Positions 10,310-23,085 of a stretch of DNA of 33,824 nucleotides are shown one piece after another (position 1 is the first letter of the stretch; each line of letters starts with the position of its first letter). Made by a program: the position numbers and the translations under genes. The DNA is from Rhizophagus sp. LPA8_4_AMF (taxonomy: Eukaryota > Glomeromycota > Glomeromycetes > Glomerales > Glomeraceae), in contig JADRCO010000438.1 of assembly GCA_021464525.1 (NCBI GenBank), forward strand, positions 1-33,824, given 5' to 3'. A model generated the notes under the pieces. The model ran no database searches. It worked only from the letters and a program-made list of their open reading frames with translations, and was not told where the DNA came from.

Positions 10310-12231
10310 ATGGAACTTACAAAATATTGTGTAGATTTGACTGGTGGAAAGAAATTTATTGTAAAAAATTTTGCAAATTGGACAAGTGGAAATAAATTAA
10401 TCGATGATTTCATTCAAGAAAAACAATTAAAATACAATGAAAAATGGAAACCTGTATTTGAATGGATACCATATAGCGAGCTTCTTAATATTAAAGAAAT
10501 AGGAGATAATTGTTTAACTACAGCAATATTTAAGAAAGGTTCATTATATTATCTTGAAGATGAAAAGGGATGGGTAAGAAAATCACTGGAAGAAGTTTGT
10601 CTAAAATATTTATATAATTCACAAGATATTACTGACGAATTTATAAATAAGGTATTTAAATTTTTATGAATTTAAATTAGTTATTTATACAATAATAATT
10701 TTTTCGTATTTTGATAGATTGAATCTAATGAAGATTCAAATGGAATATCTCAAAATCCAGATACAAAGGATTATATTTTGGTTTTCAGTAATTATTATTT
10801 GGAATCTTTTTGTGAAAAATGTGGCAATAAATACGAAGACTATAGATGGTGTAAATGTAAAATAAATCAGTTAAAAAATGATTTTACAAACCGGACTAAT
10901 GGAAATAATATAATAGATGATTTTATTAAAGAAAAGCAATTAAAATTCAATGGACGTGGTGCAATATTTGAATGGATTCCGTATAATGAGCTAATTGATA
11001 TTAATGAAATAGAAAAAAGTGGTTTTGCTACAGCAATACGGAAGGATGATCAATTATTTTATGACACTGATAAAAAGAAATGGACAAGAAAATCATATGA
11101 AAAAGTTGTATTAAGATTCTTATATGACTTACAGAATATTACTGATGAATATGAATTTTTAAATAAGGTATTTAAATTTTCTATCTTCTATAAATTTAGT
11201 TTTTATATTAACGTAATTTTTATTTTGATAGGTCGAAACATATTTATTAGATAATGAATATTCAAATGGAATATCCCAAAATCCAAATACAAATGTTTAT
11301 ATTTTGGTTTTCATTAAGGAATTTTTTGAAGATTATTGTGAAAATTGTGGTAATAAATATGTTGAATACTTTAGAATATGTACCCAATGTCAATTTAAAA
11401 ATAATTTTATAAACTGGTCTAGTGGAAATAAAATAATTGATAATTTCATTCAAGAAAAGCAATTAAAATACGATGGACGTGGTCGTGGTCGTGTATTTGA
11501 ATGGATACCATTTAATGAGCTTATTATTATTAAAGAAGTAGAAGATGGTTGTTCTGCTACAGCAATATTGAAGAATGGTTCGTTACATTATTTTAAAGAA
11601 CGCTATAATGAAGATGGTGGATGGATAAGAGAATCATGTGAAAACGTTTGTTTAAAATATCTACATAATTCACAAGATATTACCGATGAATTTTTAACTG
11701 AGGTATTAGAATTTTCTACAAATTTAGATTGAGAAAATTAATATAATATTAATTATTTTTGTATTTTTGTAGGTTGAACCTTATTTAATAAATGATGAAT
11801 GCTATGGGTTTTCTCAAAATCCAAATACAGAAGTTTATATTTTGGTTTTCGAAGAATATTATTTCTCTGATTTTTGTAATAAATGTGGTAATAAATATGA
11901 AGACGAATATGCTAAATGGTGTAAACAATGTCAAATAAATCATTTAAAAAATAATTTCACAAATTGGACTGGAGATAAAAAAATTGATGAATTTATTCAA
12001 AATAGCCAATTAAGAATTAGTAAACATAGTGATACAGTATTCGAATGGATACCATACAATAAGTTTATCAATATTAATAAAACAGGAAAAAGTGATTTTG
12101 TTATAGCAATATGGAAAGATGGACCATTACGTTACAATTCATCAGGCAGGAAATATATAAGGAAATTAAATGAAAGAGTTTTATTGAAATATTCGAATAA
12201 CTCACAAAATATTAATAAATTTTTGAATGAG
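10310..12231 (+). repeat. Array of four degenerate N-lobe exons (gene 2)
   Basis: Exons 1-4 follow the same consensus as gene 1. The loop region reads GDNCLTTAIF, EKSGFATAIR, EDGCSATAIL and GKSDFVIAIW, and VALK equivalents read VCLK, VVLR, VCLK and VLLK. Module 4 resembles gene 1 module 5 (RKY-RK, VLLKY), and module 2 resembles gene 1 module 4 (RFLYDLQN), suggesting the array partly pre-dates the gene duplication and then gained or lost a unit. Module 2 has a damaged ribbon: WCKCK instead of WCKQCQ. Confidence 0.85.
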
Positions 12232-13713
12232 GTATGAAATTTTTCTAAAAATTTAATTTAATTATTAATATTTATTAATATAGTATTTTGTTATATCTTA
12301 ACAGATTGTGTATTTAACTAATGAGAGCTATGGAATATCTCAAAATCCGAATACAAAAGATTTTATTTTAGTTCTTCAACCTAAACATTATTGTGAAAAC
12401 TGTGGTAAAAAATACAACAATAGCTTTGAAATAAGTACTAAAAGCTGTATATCATGTCAAACAAATCATGAAAATAAAAAAATTAGAGATTTGATTCAAG
12501 AAAAGAGATTAAATGTTAATCATAATTTTAACGAATCTGATGTAATATTTGAATGGATACCATATGATCAGTTTAGTAGTATTGAAGAAATAGGTAAAGG
12601 TGGTTTCTTTACAGTATATTCAGCAATATGGAAAGATGGTTTATTATATTATGATTATGATAATTGGATAAGACATCCAAACACGAGAGTTGCTTTAAAA
12701 TGGTTACATAATTCACAAAATTCTCTTGGAGAGTTTATAAATATGGTATAAATTTCCTTATAATTTAAGTATTTTTTTTTAACAAATTATTTTATACATT
12801 TTTAATATTATATTATTTAATTTTATAGATTAAAGTATATCCAAATCAAAAAGTGAATTATATTATTAATTTATATGGAATATCTCAAGATCCAAATACA
12901 AAAGATTATATCATAGTTTTTGAATATGCAGAAGGTGGAAATTTCAATGATTATTTAAATAAAAATCATGAATGTTTTGATTGGTTTAATAGTTTGAGAG
13001 TATTAACTAATATTATTGATGGTCTTAGTAAAATCCATCAAAATCAGGTGGTTCATCATAATTTTCATATGGGAAATATATTATTTACAAAAGGTATTGA
13101 TTATAATGCATGTATTTCTGACGTGGGATTATATAAAATTATTAATGATGATAATGAAACAAGTATTTATGGAGTTATGCCTTATGTAGCTCCTGAGATA
13201 TTAAGAGGAAAACCTCATATTCAAGCAGCAGATATATATAGCTTTGGTATGATCATGTATGTTATAGCAACTGGAAAACAGCCTTTTTCTGATTGTGCTC
13301 ATGATGAAGTTTTGGCAATAAATTTATGTAAAGGAATTAGACCTGAAATAAATGAAAAAATTGCACCAAAATGTTATATTGACTTAATGAAAAGGTGTTG
13401 GGATTCAAATCCAGATAATAGACCAAGTTCTATCGAAATAAAAAATGTAATTTATTTATTTTATAAATCATTAGGTAAAGAATCTGAGTATGATAAAAAG
13501 AAACAGCAACATTATGAAATTGAAGGGCAATTTAAAGAAACAGAAGAATTTAGAAAAGCAAATTTTTTATTAATTAAAAATAACCAATCGACTAGTACTC
13601 ATACACAAGCTATTTATACATCCCGATTACTTAATCCTTTTACAAAAAATCTTTCAAAATATGATGATTATATTAATAACAATATGGTAGAAATTACTGA
13701 TTGTACAGAGTAA
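10310..13713 (+). CDS. Multi-module zinc-ribbon pseudokinase, gene 2
   Basis: Six exons: 10310-10651, 10718-11167, 11232-11702, 11773-12231, 12305-12745 and 12829-13713. They are joined by five GT-AG introns of 64-83 bp, all phase 0, giving about 1015 residues. The architecture matches gene 1 but with four degenerate N-lobe modules before the complete domain. Exon 5 keeps the glycine loop (GKGGFFTVYSAIW) and VALK Lys (about 706). However, alphaC Glu is replaced by Met at the exon end (FINM), and the catalytic HRD is HHN (797-799, codons at 13054-13062), while GN, DVG (819-821) and APE (842-844) remain. Family knowledge predicts no or very weak phosphotransfer, possibly ATP binding and allosteric or scaffold function. 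The reading frame is intact, arguing against simple decay. Confidence 0.85.
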
Positions 13714-14071
13714 CCTTTTTTATTTTATATTTTTTTATTTACTTCATCTCATTCTTGTTATTTTATGTTTTAGCTCATAACCATTTTTTATGTCTTAAAA
13801 GCTCAAGGTAAAAGAATGTATTGATTTTATTTAAATGAGAGTAAAAATATTTCAAATATTAGGAAAATATTGAATTAAATTTCTGCCAAATCTTTACAGA
13901 TCACTAATCAAAATAATTACTCTTTAAATTTAAATTAGAACAACCTATTATACTTTGATCTATTTATTAAACATTTTTTACCATTTTTATTTTATTAGTT
14001 TTGTTTAACACTGATTATAGAGTAATATGTAATTTCTTTACATAATAAAAATCAGTTCGTAATTGAACAAA
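13714..14071 (+). other. 3' flank shared with kinase gene 1
   Basis: Aligns with 8244-8600, including the conserved acceptor-like TTTTAG 60-70 bp after the stop and the AACACTGATTATAGAGTAAT block near 14003. It defines the 3' limit of the duplicated segment. Confidence 0.55.
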
Positions 14072-17000
14072 ATTTTGAATTTAAATTTATATACTAAATA
14101 ATACATTTGAAATATTAATGATATTTTGTAATATTTATAATAAATCTGCTTTCGATATCTAGATATATATTCGATTAAAAAATATTTGAAGAAATACATA
14201 AGAAAAAAATTAAATATACTGCTATTAAAATAAGGTTTATTTTTTTCTATGTATACTATGAGTTTATAATATATATATTTATCGAAATATTAAAAAAAAG
14301 AATTAAATTAATTTCGTGATACAAATAATTTTTTTATATAGTATATGAACATCAATTTTTAAAATCATTCTGAAAATGGAAAACGGATTTTGATACCGAA
14401 GTAACTGTAAGTTCAAATTTTATACCCTAAATAGAGCAATTTACTTTTTTAAATATAATTCTACATAAAATTAATTTATGAATATTATGGTATTGTACTA
14501 TAGTACAGTATTCTATTGCATTGGTTAACGTTAACTAATGTACCAATGTTGTGTTATCATATAATAGCTCTATTATTATCGTATTATTAATGCTTGTTTC
14601 CTTATTTAATAATAAACATTTCTTCCTAATTTTTTTATATTCTTATTATAAAAAACAAATTCTAAAATATTAACTCTGAAATTACTATAGATACAAGAGC
14701 ATGGTTAAAAATCGCAATGATTGGTAATTTAATGTAATACAAAATCAATTCAAGTATGATGTAATGATCGGCATTTATATTATTAGTCATCATCAATTTC
14801 TTAGCAGTGTATATTGAAATTTGTAAATATACTCTTTGAACCTTACTCTATAAAGATCCAAAAATGCTTTTTAAAATCCCGAACTTTTATTAATACAAAT
14901 AGCAAATGATTGAATTTGCAAAATAAAGGACCGTCTGTGCGCATGATAATATATTCTCAAATTTACATATTTATGACTTAGTTTGAAAGGTTAGACCAAG
15001 ATTTTATTATTTAATTAATTATTTAGAGTCCAACAAGTACTTAATCATTAATTTTTGCTTATTATTTTATAAGTATTGTAAAATAGAAAAATATTTTTAT
15101 ATAGTTTATAACGTAGTTAAATTATGAATCATTAAGTTATTATAACCACATGTAAACATGTTAAGTTAATACAATTTTGGGATTATTAGAAAGAACTTTA
15201 TTTGATCTCTTGAAAAAGTTAAGAATTATTGAAATTGAATCACGGGAAGCTTAGATATTAATTTTTAAGAAAATTATTATAATTTTCGTTATATTGATAT
15301 AATTTTTTAATATTTTAGTTTCTCTGATTCAATTTGAACAGTTTTTGCTTTAAAGAAATAGTTAGGAGCTTTTGTTCTGATTAATTAATTAGTGTAATTC
15401 ATTATTTATTGTAAAGGCTATAAATAATAATAATAAATTTTTTAAATTTTTTCCATTGTGGATAAGCACGTGGTTGATAATTTATTTAGAATTTATTCTG
15501 AATTTCTGATCAATATTGATCATCATGTGATAATTGGACAATAACCGGATTTTTAACAATGCTAAATACAAGTAACTCTTTTAGTTTAATAATAATGTAA
15601 TTTTTACGATAAGATAGATCAAAAATTTATACTGCAGATTTCTTAAAAGTAATAATGGATGAACTAAAGAGAAAAAAAATCTCCTGATATATCCTTTTTA
15701 CAATTTATATAACCAACCGTAAAAGCTAAAGAAAAATGGTAGTATGCTTAGGGAATAAAATGGGAAAGTTCCAAGTGGAGTAGACAATCTATCTTTAGCA
15801 GAAATAGTGAAATAATTTATTATTTGAAAAATTTTTTTTTTTTTTTTGACCATTTTTAACATTTATTATTATTCTTTTTTTTATCAATTGTTATTATATA
15901 TTTTTGATTATTCTTTTTTATCTTTTTTAGGATTTTTTTTTCTATTTCTTATTTTGTTTTTAGTAGAGAATGAGTAATGGAAGTACGAGGGATGAGTTAC
16001 ATTATCAAACAAATTTAGAAAACTTGGTTCTATGAATCCTAAAAAGTCACTCCATTATATTTATTTATCATCTAGCAAGTTGTTAATTTATCAAAAAATG
16101 ATAATTACAAAGACTGTCCTTTGTAAAAATGATAACATTGTACAATATAAAATTAACAGCATATACTTGGGGTCAAAATTCCTACCCGAATTAATTCTTA
16201 ATTCTTATTTGTTTTAAAAAAATAAATTTCGATTAGTTCATGCTTGTAGACTGGTAAAACAAATAAGTGCAGTGCTGACAATATATAAAATGTATTGGTA
16301 TAATATATGTGAGAAAACAGACGCCTACATAAACATAAATATGTAACGCTTGTGAAATTCTGACAATGGATATGGAATAATAATTTACATAGTAGGCATA
16401 ATGGTTCATATAAAAGACATTATTTTGTATTTTATAATTTTACAATTGTTATAATAAACAAGTGGAGCAAGATGGTGAAAATAATAGAGAAATTAAATCA
16501 TGAATTACAGTGTAAAAATGAATATGTTGATTTAATCTGCTGATAATATTAAATGAATTTAAATATATAAATATTATTGTAAGTTAACATGAAAATTTTT
16601 ATATTACTTTGTGTGTATAAACAACTCTAAGGTCTTTTCAATACTTTACATAATAATTTAAGCCACTTTTCTATGTTTTAAATACCATCAAATAGTCTTT
16701 TTCAATTTAACATAGTTATGTTCATATTAAATAGTCCTAACTTCTTCACTTACTTCACTTACTTGATTCAACTAAGTTTTCTACTATTTTTTTTTTTGTT
16801 AGTAACATGCATAATCTTTCTTCAGATTAAACTCAAAATGCACAAAATGTACAAATCAACATTCCAACATAAAAATATACATAGTAGTATAAAAATTATA
16901 CTATTATCTACTAACTTCAAAGTGCTAATCACAATGGATGTGCCACTATTTGGCACTTTTACAAACTATTTAACTACCTATACTAACTATTTATATCAAC

Positions 17001-19817
17001 AAGCTATTTATTTTCTATATATATATTCCTTTATACTCTTTACCATTCATTCTTGCATATTTCTTCCATTCATTATTGATATTCTTATCCTTCAGGTTAT
17101 GTGAGAGTCTTGATCCATATTCTTTATTAACTCAGTTATGTTTGTAAATTTCTACTGGTTATGAGATATTGTTGTTCCTTTTTTTTTCCCATCTTCTTGA
17201 TTGAATTCATGAATTTACAGATGTACTTTCCAAAATGGTATGATCATGCTCTAAGCTTTCTATTATTTGATGGAATGTAAAATTAACTCTATAATCAAAT
17301 AATTTCTCAAGTTTCTCTGAAGTCAATTTTTATCCCATACCACTGTAACTGCTATTATTATTTTTTTCTATAATTTAAAATTTTCATTCTAATTTTTTCT
17401 TTTAAGCATTTCTAAATTCTAATTTTGCCTTGTTCTTAAAAATTATTTAGCTTTACGCTATAAAGCAATTACAATAATATTATACTTTTATACACTATAA
17501 AATTAAACATGAGAGTATTTACTAGTCAGACTACTTATTGTATGATGATTTAATCAAATGCATTGTGATAGCATCATAATTACTTTATATATATATATAC
17601 ATGGTTAAGCAAAAAATATGCTTCTAGGAAATGTTGTATTGTGGTCTCTTTTAATGAACCATTATCACTTTTTAAAAATATGTTTTCTGAAAAGCTGTCA
17701 AAGTTATTGTAACTCTAGTTCAATAGGTGAATTATCTGCTCTATATTGCATAGCTAGGTCCCAATCAAATTTTTATATGTGAGTATTATGGGAAAGTATT
17801 CATATTGTATTAAATATCTTAAACAATAGCAAGTATGACTTTGTGTATTTTGCAGCTATTCATGAAAGAGTTCTAGTAAGTAAAAAATTAATATTATAAT
17901 TGTGAGCTGTTCAACGGCTTGTGGAACAATTGTTGAAGTCATTCAACTTCATGGAAAAATACTAAAAAAAGAACTTCTACTTTAACATAATAATTGATTG
18001 AAATTTGACATAATAATTGCTTTCTTTTGCATTAAATAAAGTTATAAACTTAATTAATTATGGATTTGTATTAATAACATTTAACATTTTTAGCATATTA
18101 AATCATTCTAATTTTTAAGTTTATAGTATTGGAAAAACTGATCATACATTTTTTTATGAAACAAAGTATTAAATAATTTTTGCAATTGCTGTTATTTGTA
18201 CCCTTCCTATAGTTGGATGAATGTAATTTTACTCTTTCTGTGACTATGACAGGCTAAAACAAGGAAATATATAATATAATTATTATGTCAAAGACATTTA
18301 TTATTGATGGTTGGGGAGCCATAGATGTAATTAGTATATATATTTGTTTTTGTTGTGCATCTATAAGGAAGTTTTCAGTTAGCCTGCTTGTTATTACAAT
18401 GTGCCAATGAGTGGCTGCAATACTTGTCAATGTTTTGCAAATTACTGTTGTACTCTTGAATTCTAAATTATTATATTTAGTGACAAGTTTGAGGACTTCC
18501 TATCATAGTTGTACACTTGTACTATTCATATTACTATGCAATAATTTCTTGTTCAGCAACTTCAGCAACTGCTTTGACATTTAAGCTTCATAGTTTTGAA
18601 TGGATTTTCAATAGAGATTGCTCCAATTTCATAAAGGAATACAACAATGTAATAATGTGTTCTATCCACATTCTGAACCCTTTGATATCTTAGCTTAATG
18701 AAGTTGGATATATTATTTATGATTTATTAGTAAACTCATGTTTATTATTTAAGCCTATCTTTTTAGTTTTTAGTTTCAAGAAGTTTTGTAAGTATATAGC
18801 TATTGTTTTATGAATTTTGCAATATCCTAGTCTCAGCTCCTGATATAATAAGTTATAATGGAATTTTAGATCTCTCAACAATATTTTTATTATAATATAT
18901 TTCAAAATTTTCTTTCAAAGAATCACACAATGATCAATCAATAATTTTATTGCAAATTTCTAAAACTTAGGAAAGGTGTAGGCTTGTTATAAGGCAATCC
19001 TAACAGGATAATTCAATCAGTCTTAATGTATAAAATTTAAACCTACTATATATACCATTGGAGAAATTGTACTAAAGCAAAAAATATATTATTATATTAT
19101 TTAATATGACAATCAGTGTTGACTAATTATTACTGTATGATGCAAATGCTTACCTTAATGTTTATCTAAATTGTAATAGAAAAACAAAAATGGTAAAGTT
19201 AGCAGAATATTCAAAATATACTTATAAATAAAATAATCAAATCTTAACATCAAACTTTCATAAGTATATAATATACCAAAATTTGAAGCTAATTGATTTT
19301 GAAAAAGTTAATATTAAAAAAGATATTTTGTTACAATTTTATTCTTTATACATTCTTATAAAAAACAAACAATCAACTTATTGTCAGTATATTTGTCTAA
19401 AATAATCAATTAAAATAACTTTAATTTCCATAAATAAAAAAATTTATTTATCACTTTATTTATACAATAAAAACCTGTAAATTCTGATGTCCTCGTGAAT
19501 TAGACGTGCAGAAATAGTAAATTCATTAAAGATATTTAAAGAAATATTACAACAAATTCTAACATGTTTAGAATGAATGGATAAACTAGTATTGTCAAAT
19601 ATACATTTAATAGGAAAAAGTTACTAAAGAATATAATAAGTGCAAGCTAAACTATGAGGCCATATAAGTCATATAACCAACAATCTACTAAAAGTCTAAC
19701 AAATTTCCTTCAATTATAATTTTTGACGATTTTTAAATTTTAAGAAATAAAAAAATTAAATAATAAGTAATAAGTTACAAAAAATACTTAAACAAACATA
19801 AAATGTTATAAACTATA
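14072..19817. other. Long gene desert
   Basis: About 5.7 kb without a gene I can support. An open frame at 16718-17104 is hydrophobic, Thr/Tyr/Phe/Leu-rich low complexity and probably spurious. From roughly 17.6 to 18.7 kb the sequence is a little less AT-rich and shows scattered coding-like runs on the minus strand, broken by many stops, perhaps an old transposon, but I cannot name it. Small palindromes occur: GTACTATAGTAC near 14496-14507 and GTTAACGTTAAC near 14524-14535. The 19440-19800 part resembles 23150-23500 and belongs to the BTB segmental duplication. Confidence 0.4.
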
Positions 19818-21367
19818 TTATTTGATAACTTGAAATATTTCATATTCTTCTACTGGAAAATCATCAGTAGTTTCTCTGATTTGTTTTTCATAACAACTAT
19901 TAGTACAATTACCAGTGTCTTCAATTAAAGCAAGATCGCATCCACCAAATACTGGACCAAAACTAGAATTATTAAATATAGCAACCCAATTTTCATTTTT
20001 TACACGACTTAAAATACAACCTTCAATATCACTAATATTCTTAAAAGAGAATATAAAGCTATCTTTAGTATAACCATAACCAGAACCAGATTTCCATGCG
20101 ATAGGATTATATCCTCCAAGAATTTCATTACTATCTTTCACTTTAATAATTACTACGGTATGAGATTGATTATCACAGATATTATGAAATTTTTTAGTTG
20201 TAAATCCATCCCGAGATCCACGAAGTAATAATTTGAATGTAGTATTCTCCTTTATATCTTTATAAATAAATTTTGAAAATATTGAAGTAAAGGTAACATT
20301 CAAGTTATTCATATTAATCCATTTCAAAATTCATTCAGCGTGTTGAGATGTGATAATCTTAGAGTTAATATTTTTTGAATCGACTTCAGCATCTTTAACA
20401 TCTTTAAATATATGAGGTTCGGATCTATTGATTGATTGGTTATTAGGTTTTAAGTAATGTATTAATAAATCTTTATACAATTCCTTTGACAAAATTTTCT
20501 TATAAGGCAATATTTTGTCTGAAAATTCTTTAGAAGTCAAATTATAGAAATTAATAAGCGGAATAAATTGTTGTAAACTATTCTTTAGAGTATTAAAATC
20601 TTCCTTTGAGAAATTCGTAGGAACTGAAGGAAGTTCTGAATTTTGAGCATGTCCCCATTTAACCACATGTTCCCATACTTGTACTTCACTCATTTGTAAA
20701 TTATCGTTTTGAATAAGTTTGACCAAAAGTTTTTCTGGAGTCGAAGAGAGATCTAATGATTTGAATATTTTATCTGGTTCGTTAGATATTAAGTTATTAC
20801 AATATTTTCGGAGTTCTGTAAAACAATTATTTTCAAAAATTATTCCATATACATCATTAAATTTTGCTTCATCCATTCTGATTTGTTTTCTATTAAATAG
20901 TATTGTAGAAGAATAATTAATTCTTTAAGACCAAGTTCTTCAGCTGCGACCAATATTTTAATGATATCTGAGACATTAAATTCATCTAAGGAAACTACTC
21001 CACTGTAAATATATCTAAAATAAAAACGTTTAATTTAAACTACAACATATATATATATATATTAAATATATATTGTAAACTGACTAATTTATAATTTTTT
21101 TTTTTACCTTAAAATTAATTGAAAAGTTTCAGGCAAAATATTCGGTAATTTAATATGCGTTAAAGTTTCATCATTTTTCTTTTTATTAGTTGACAGAATT
21201 CTTCGCAAATGAGGAGAACGATAATATAAAATGACCTTATGAGCACGGAATATTTTGACATATGGGTCATTACCAACTTCAATAGTTATATCATAATACT
21301 CATCATCATCTAAAATTTCAAGCAAATTTTGAGTTAAGCTTTGCGATATAAATTTATGATTATCCAT
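19818..21367 (-). pseudogene. BTB-BACK-TLDc gene with two disruptions
   Basis: Exon 1 (21367-21108) encodes the BTB start (YYDITIEVGNDPYVKIFRAHK). A phase-2 intron of 93 bp (21107-21015) joins it to exon 2, which reads YIYSGVVSLDEFNVSDIIK and then BACK and TLDc. Two lesions break it: a 1-base loss near 20858-20861, just after the SEWMKQN segment, and an in-frame TGA at 20331-20333 where related copies have a Leu codon (GAATTAATT). Everything else looks intact, including the TLDc core (DSNEILGGYNP, SFIFSF, EEYEIFQVIK) to a stop at 19818. An undisrupted version would be about 486 residues. BTB-BACK proteins are usually Cullin-3 substrate adaptors and TLDc is linked to V-ATPase and oxidative stress, but this copy is probably a young pseudogene or carries sequence errors. 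Confidence 0.75.
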
Positions 21368-22889
21368 AATAAATAATTTTTTTTATTGAAAATACAAAAA
21401 AAAAAAATGAAATGAAATGAAATGCAACGTAATGTATTACTTATATGTAACTGATTCGTCAGATGATCATTGTTATGACGTAATATAATTTGAAGGTTTA
21501 AGAACATGTGATAATTGTGATACCCTAAATGTTAAGATAAACATCGTGCATTTTAACAATCGGTCCCCATCATCTTGATATCTAAGACCTGAACCTGAAA
21601 TTCTGAATCGTCAATCCAGAACTGATATTATTTATGCCGTGCATTATTATAATAAATACCGTTTTTTACTAATTAAAAAATAAATAAAAAATAATATTAA
21701 CCAGCAGTAAAGTCCTTTTTTTTAACCAAAAAATAAAGAAATCAAAAAGTTAACAAATATTTATTTAATAAAATGAGTTGATTAATAAGTCATTTTGTTT
21801 TTTATAATAATTCATGGCTTGATTATATTTTTTTTATTCGGCTTTCACATCTCTTGAAATAAGTATGTCCGTTAAGAAACATAAATTTTAAAAACAAATC
21901 AAATTTAACAAATTTAACTAAAAGTAAATATTTTGAATTTAAACAAACCAGGATCAATCACTTATAATTTGAAATACTTTATATTCTTTATTTTCAAATA
22001 TCTTTTTAAATAATAATTAAAGAACTAACTTCAAATTAAAGACTATATACATATTACCTGATTATGAAAACGTCTCAAGTTGAGTAGAGCGTATTCAAAA
22101 GTTTTGAAGAATAACGCTTTTTCTTTTGTGAGATGACGATAGTTATTAACGTTCAAAAAAAATTGTTCGATATGTTAACAAAGTTGTTAACCAAGAAATG
22201 AAGGTCTTATGGCGACCGATGTGAATCTCAAAATCCTGGTTCCCAAATTTTTGAGATTCATAAAATTCTACGAATAGAAAACAAATTATGAATCAACTTT
22301 CATTTCCTTCATAAAAATAACGAACCTGTTACTGATTAGAATGTCTGGACGCATACCCGCTTTTAATTTCGGAATTCTGTTATGATATGACCTAGTGTGA
22401 TAAATTTTATTTTTAATATTTTTCACCAATTTTTCTTTTAATATTTAGATTAATAGACACTTTACATAGTATATATTTTATAATAATATTAAGGTTTATG
22501 TAATAAAACCCCCTTTTAACACTTTTTTGAATCACAAAAAACACACGGAAGAAAAAATGAAGTTACCCATAAGGAAAGTCGTTCTTTAACTTATTCTAAA
22601 ATAATAAAATGGTGATTTAAGCCGTGTGTTTTGTATTTGTTTAAAAAATTATTTTATTGAAATTTAACATGTATTTTAATAATAGAGACGAAAAGTTATT
22701 TATATGAGAGTGGTAGGGATTTTTGGTGTATAATTATGCGTTTATTTCTTTTGTTGTTTTTTTAGTGAAAATTGTCTAATTTTATAGTTCATTCAGTAAA
22801 ATAATATTATATACATCATATCTAACGCCAATAAAAACTGTATAAAGTAAGTAGTAAACGAGGTTTTGATTTTCTAATTGATTTATTGC
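21368..22889. other. Intergenic stretch beside the BTB relics
   Basis: No supported gene. It holds a short pentanucleotide repeat (AATGA units, about 21406-21425) directly upstream of the BTB pseudogene start, plus A/T-rich DNA. The CTTGATATCTAAGACCTGAA phrase near 21573 weakly resembles sequence near 24997 in front of the second BTB relic, as expected if the upstream flank was duplicated too. Confidence 0.4.
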
Positions 22890-23085
22890 TAGAATTCAAA
22901 AAATATTTAATAAGTCATTATATAATTCTTTTGGTAATATATTTTTATAAGGTAATATCATAGAATTATTAAGTGTTAATCTTTTTTTACCTGATCAAAT
23001 CACTTGATGAGTTTTCCCTGGAGACAGTGAGAAAAATTTGTAGAATTAGAAGGAAGTCCTTGATTTGAGCAATCCCCTAGAATGT
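22890..23085 (-). pseudogene. BACK-domain fragment, oldest BTB relic
   Basis: Read on the minus strand, this segment gives ILPYKNILPKELYNDLLNIF followed by a stop, matching the ILPYKKILSKELYKDLL region of the neighbouring copy. Upstream of it lie remnants of the WGxAQ...LPS...NFS stretch, interrupted by frame changes. No BTB or TLDc part is recognisable next to it. Confidence 0.6.

Noticed and set aside
14496..14535. Two short perfect palindromes, GTACTATAGTAC and GTTAACGTTAAC
   Set aside because: Short symmetric words are common in DNA this AT-rich, and nothing nearby links them to a function.
16718..17104. 128-codon hydrophobic open frame
   Set aside because: Low-complexity Thr/Tyr/Phe/Leu composition, no motif, no splice or promoter context. 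Likely spurious.
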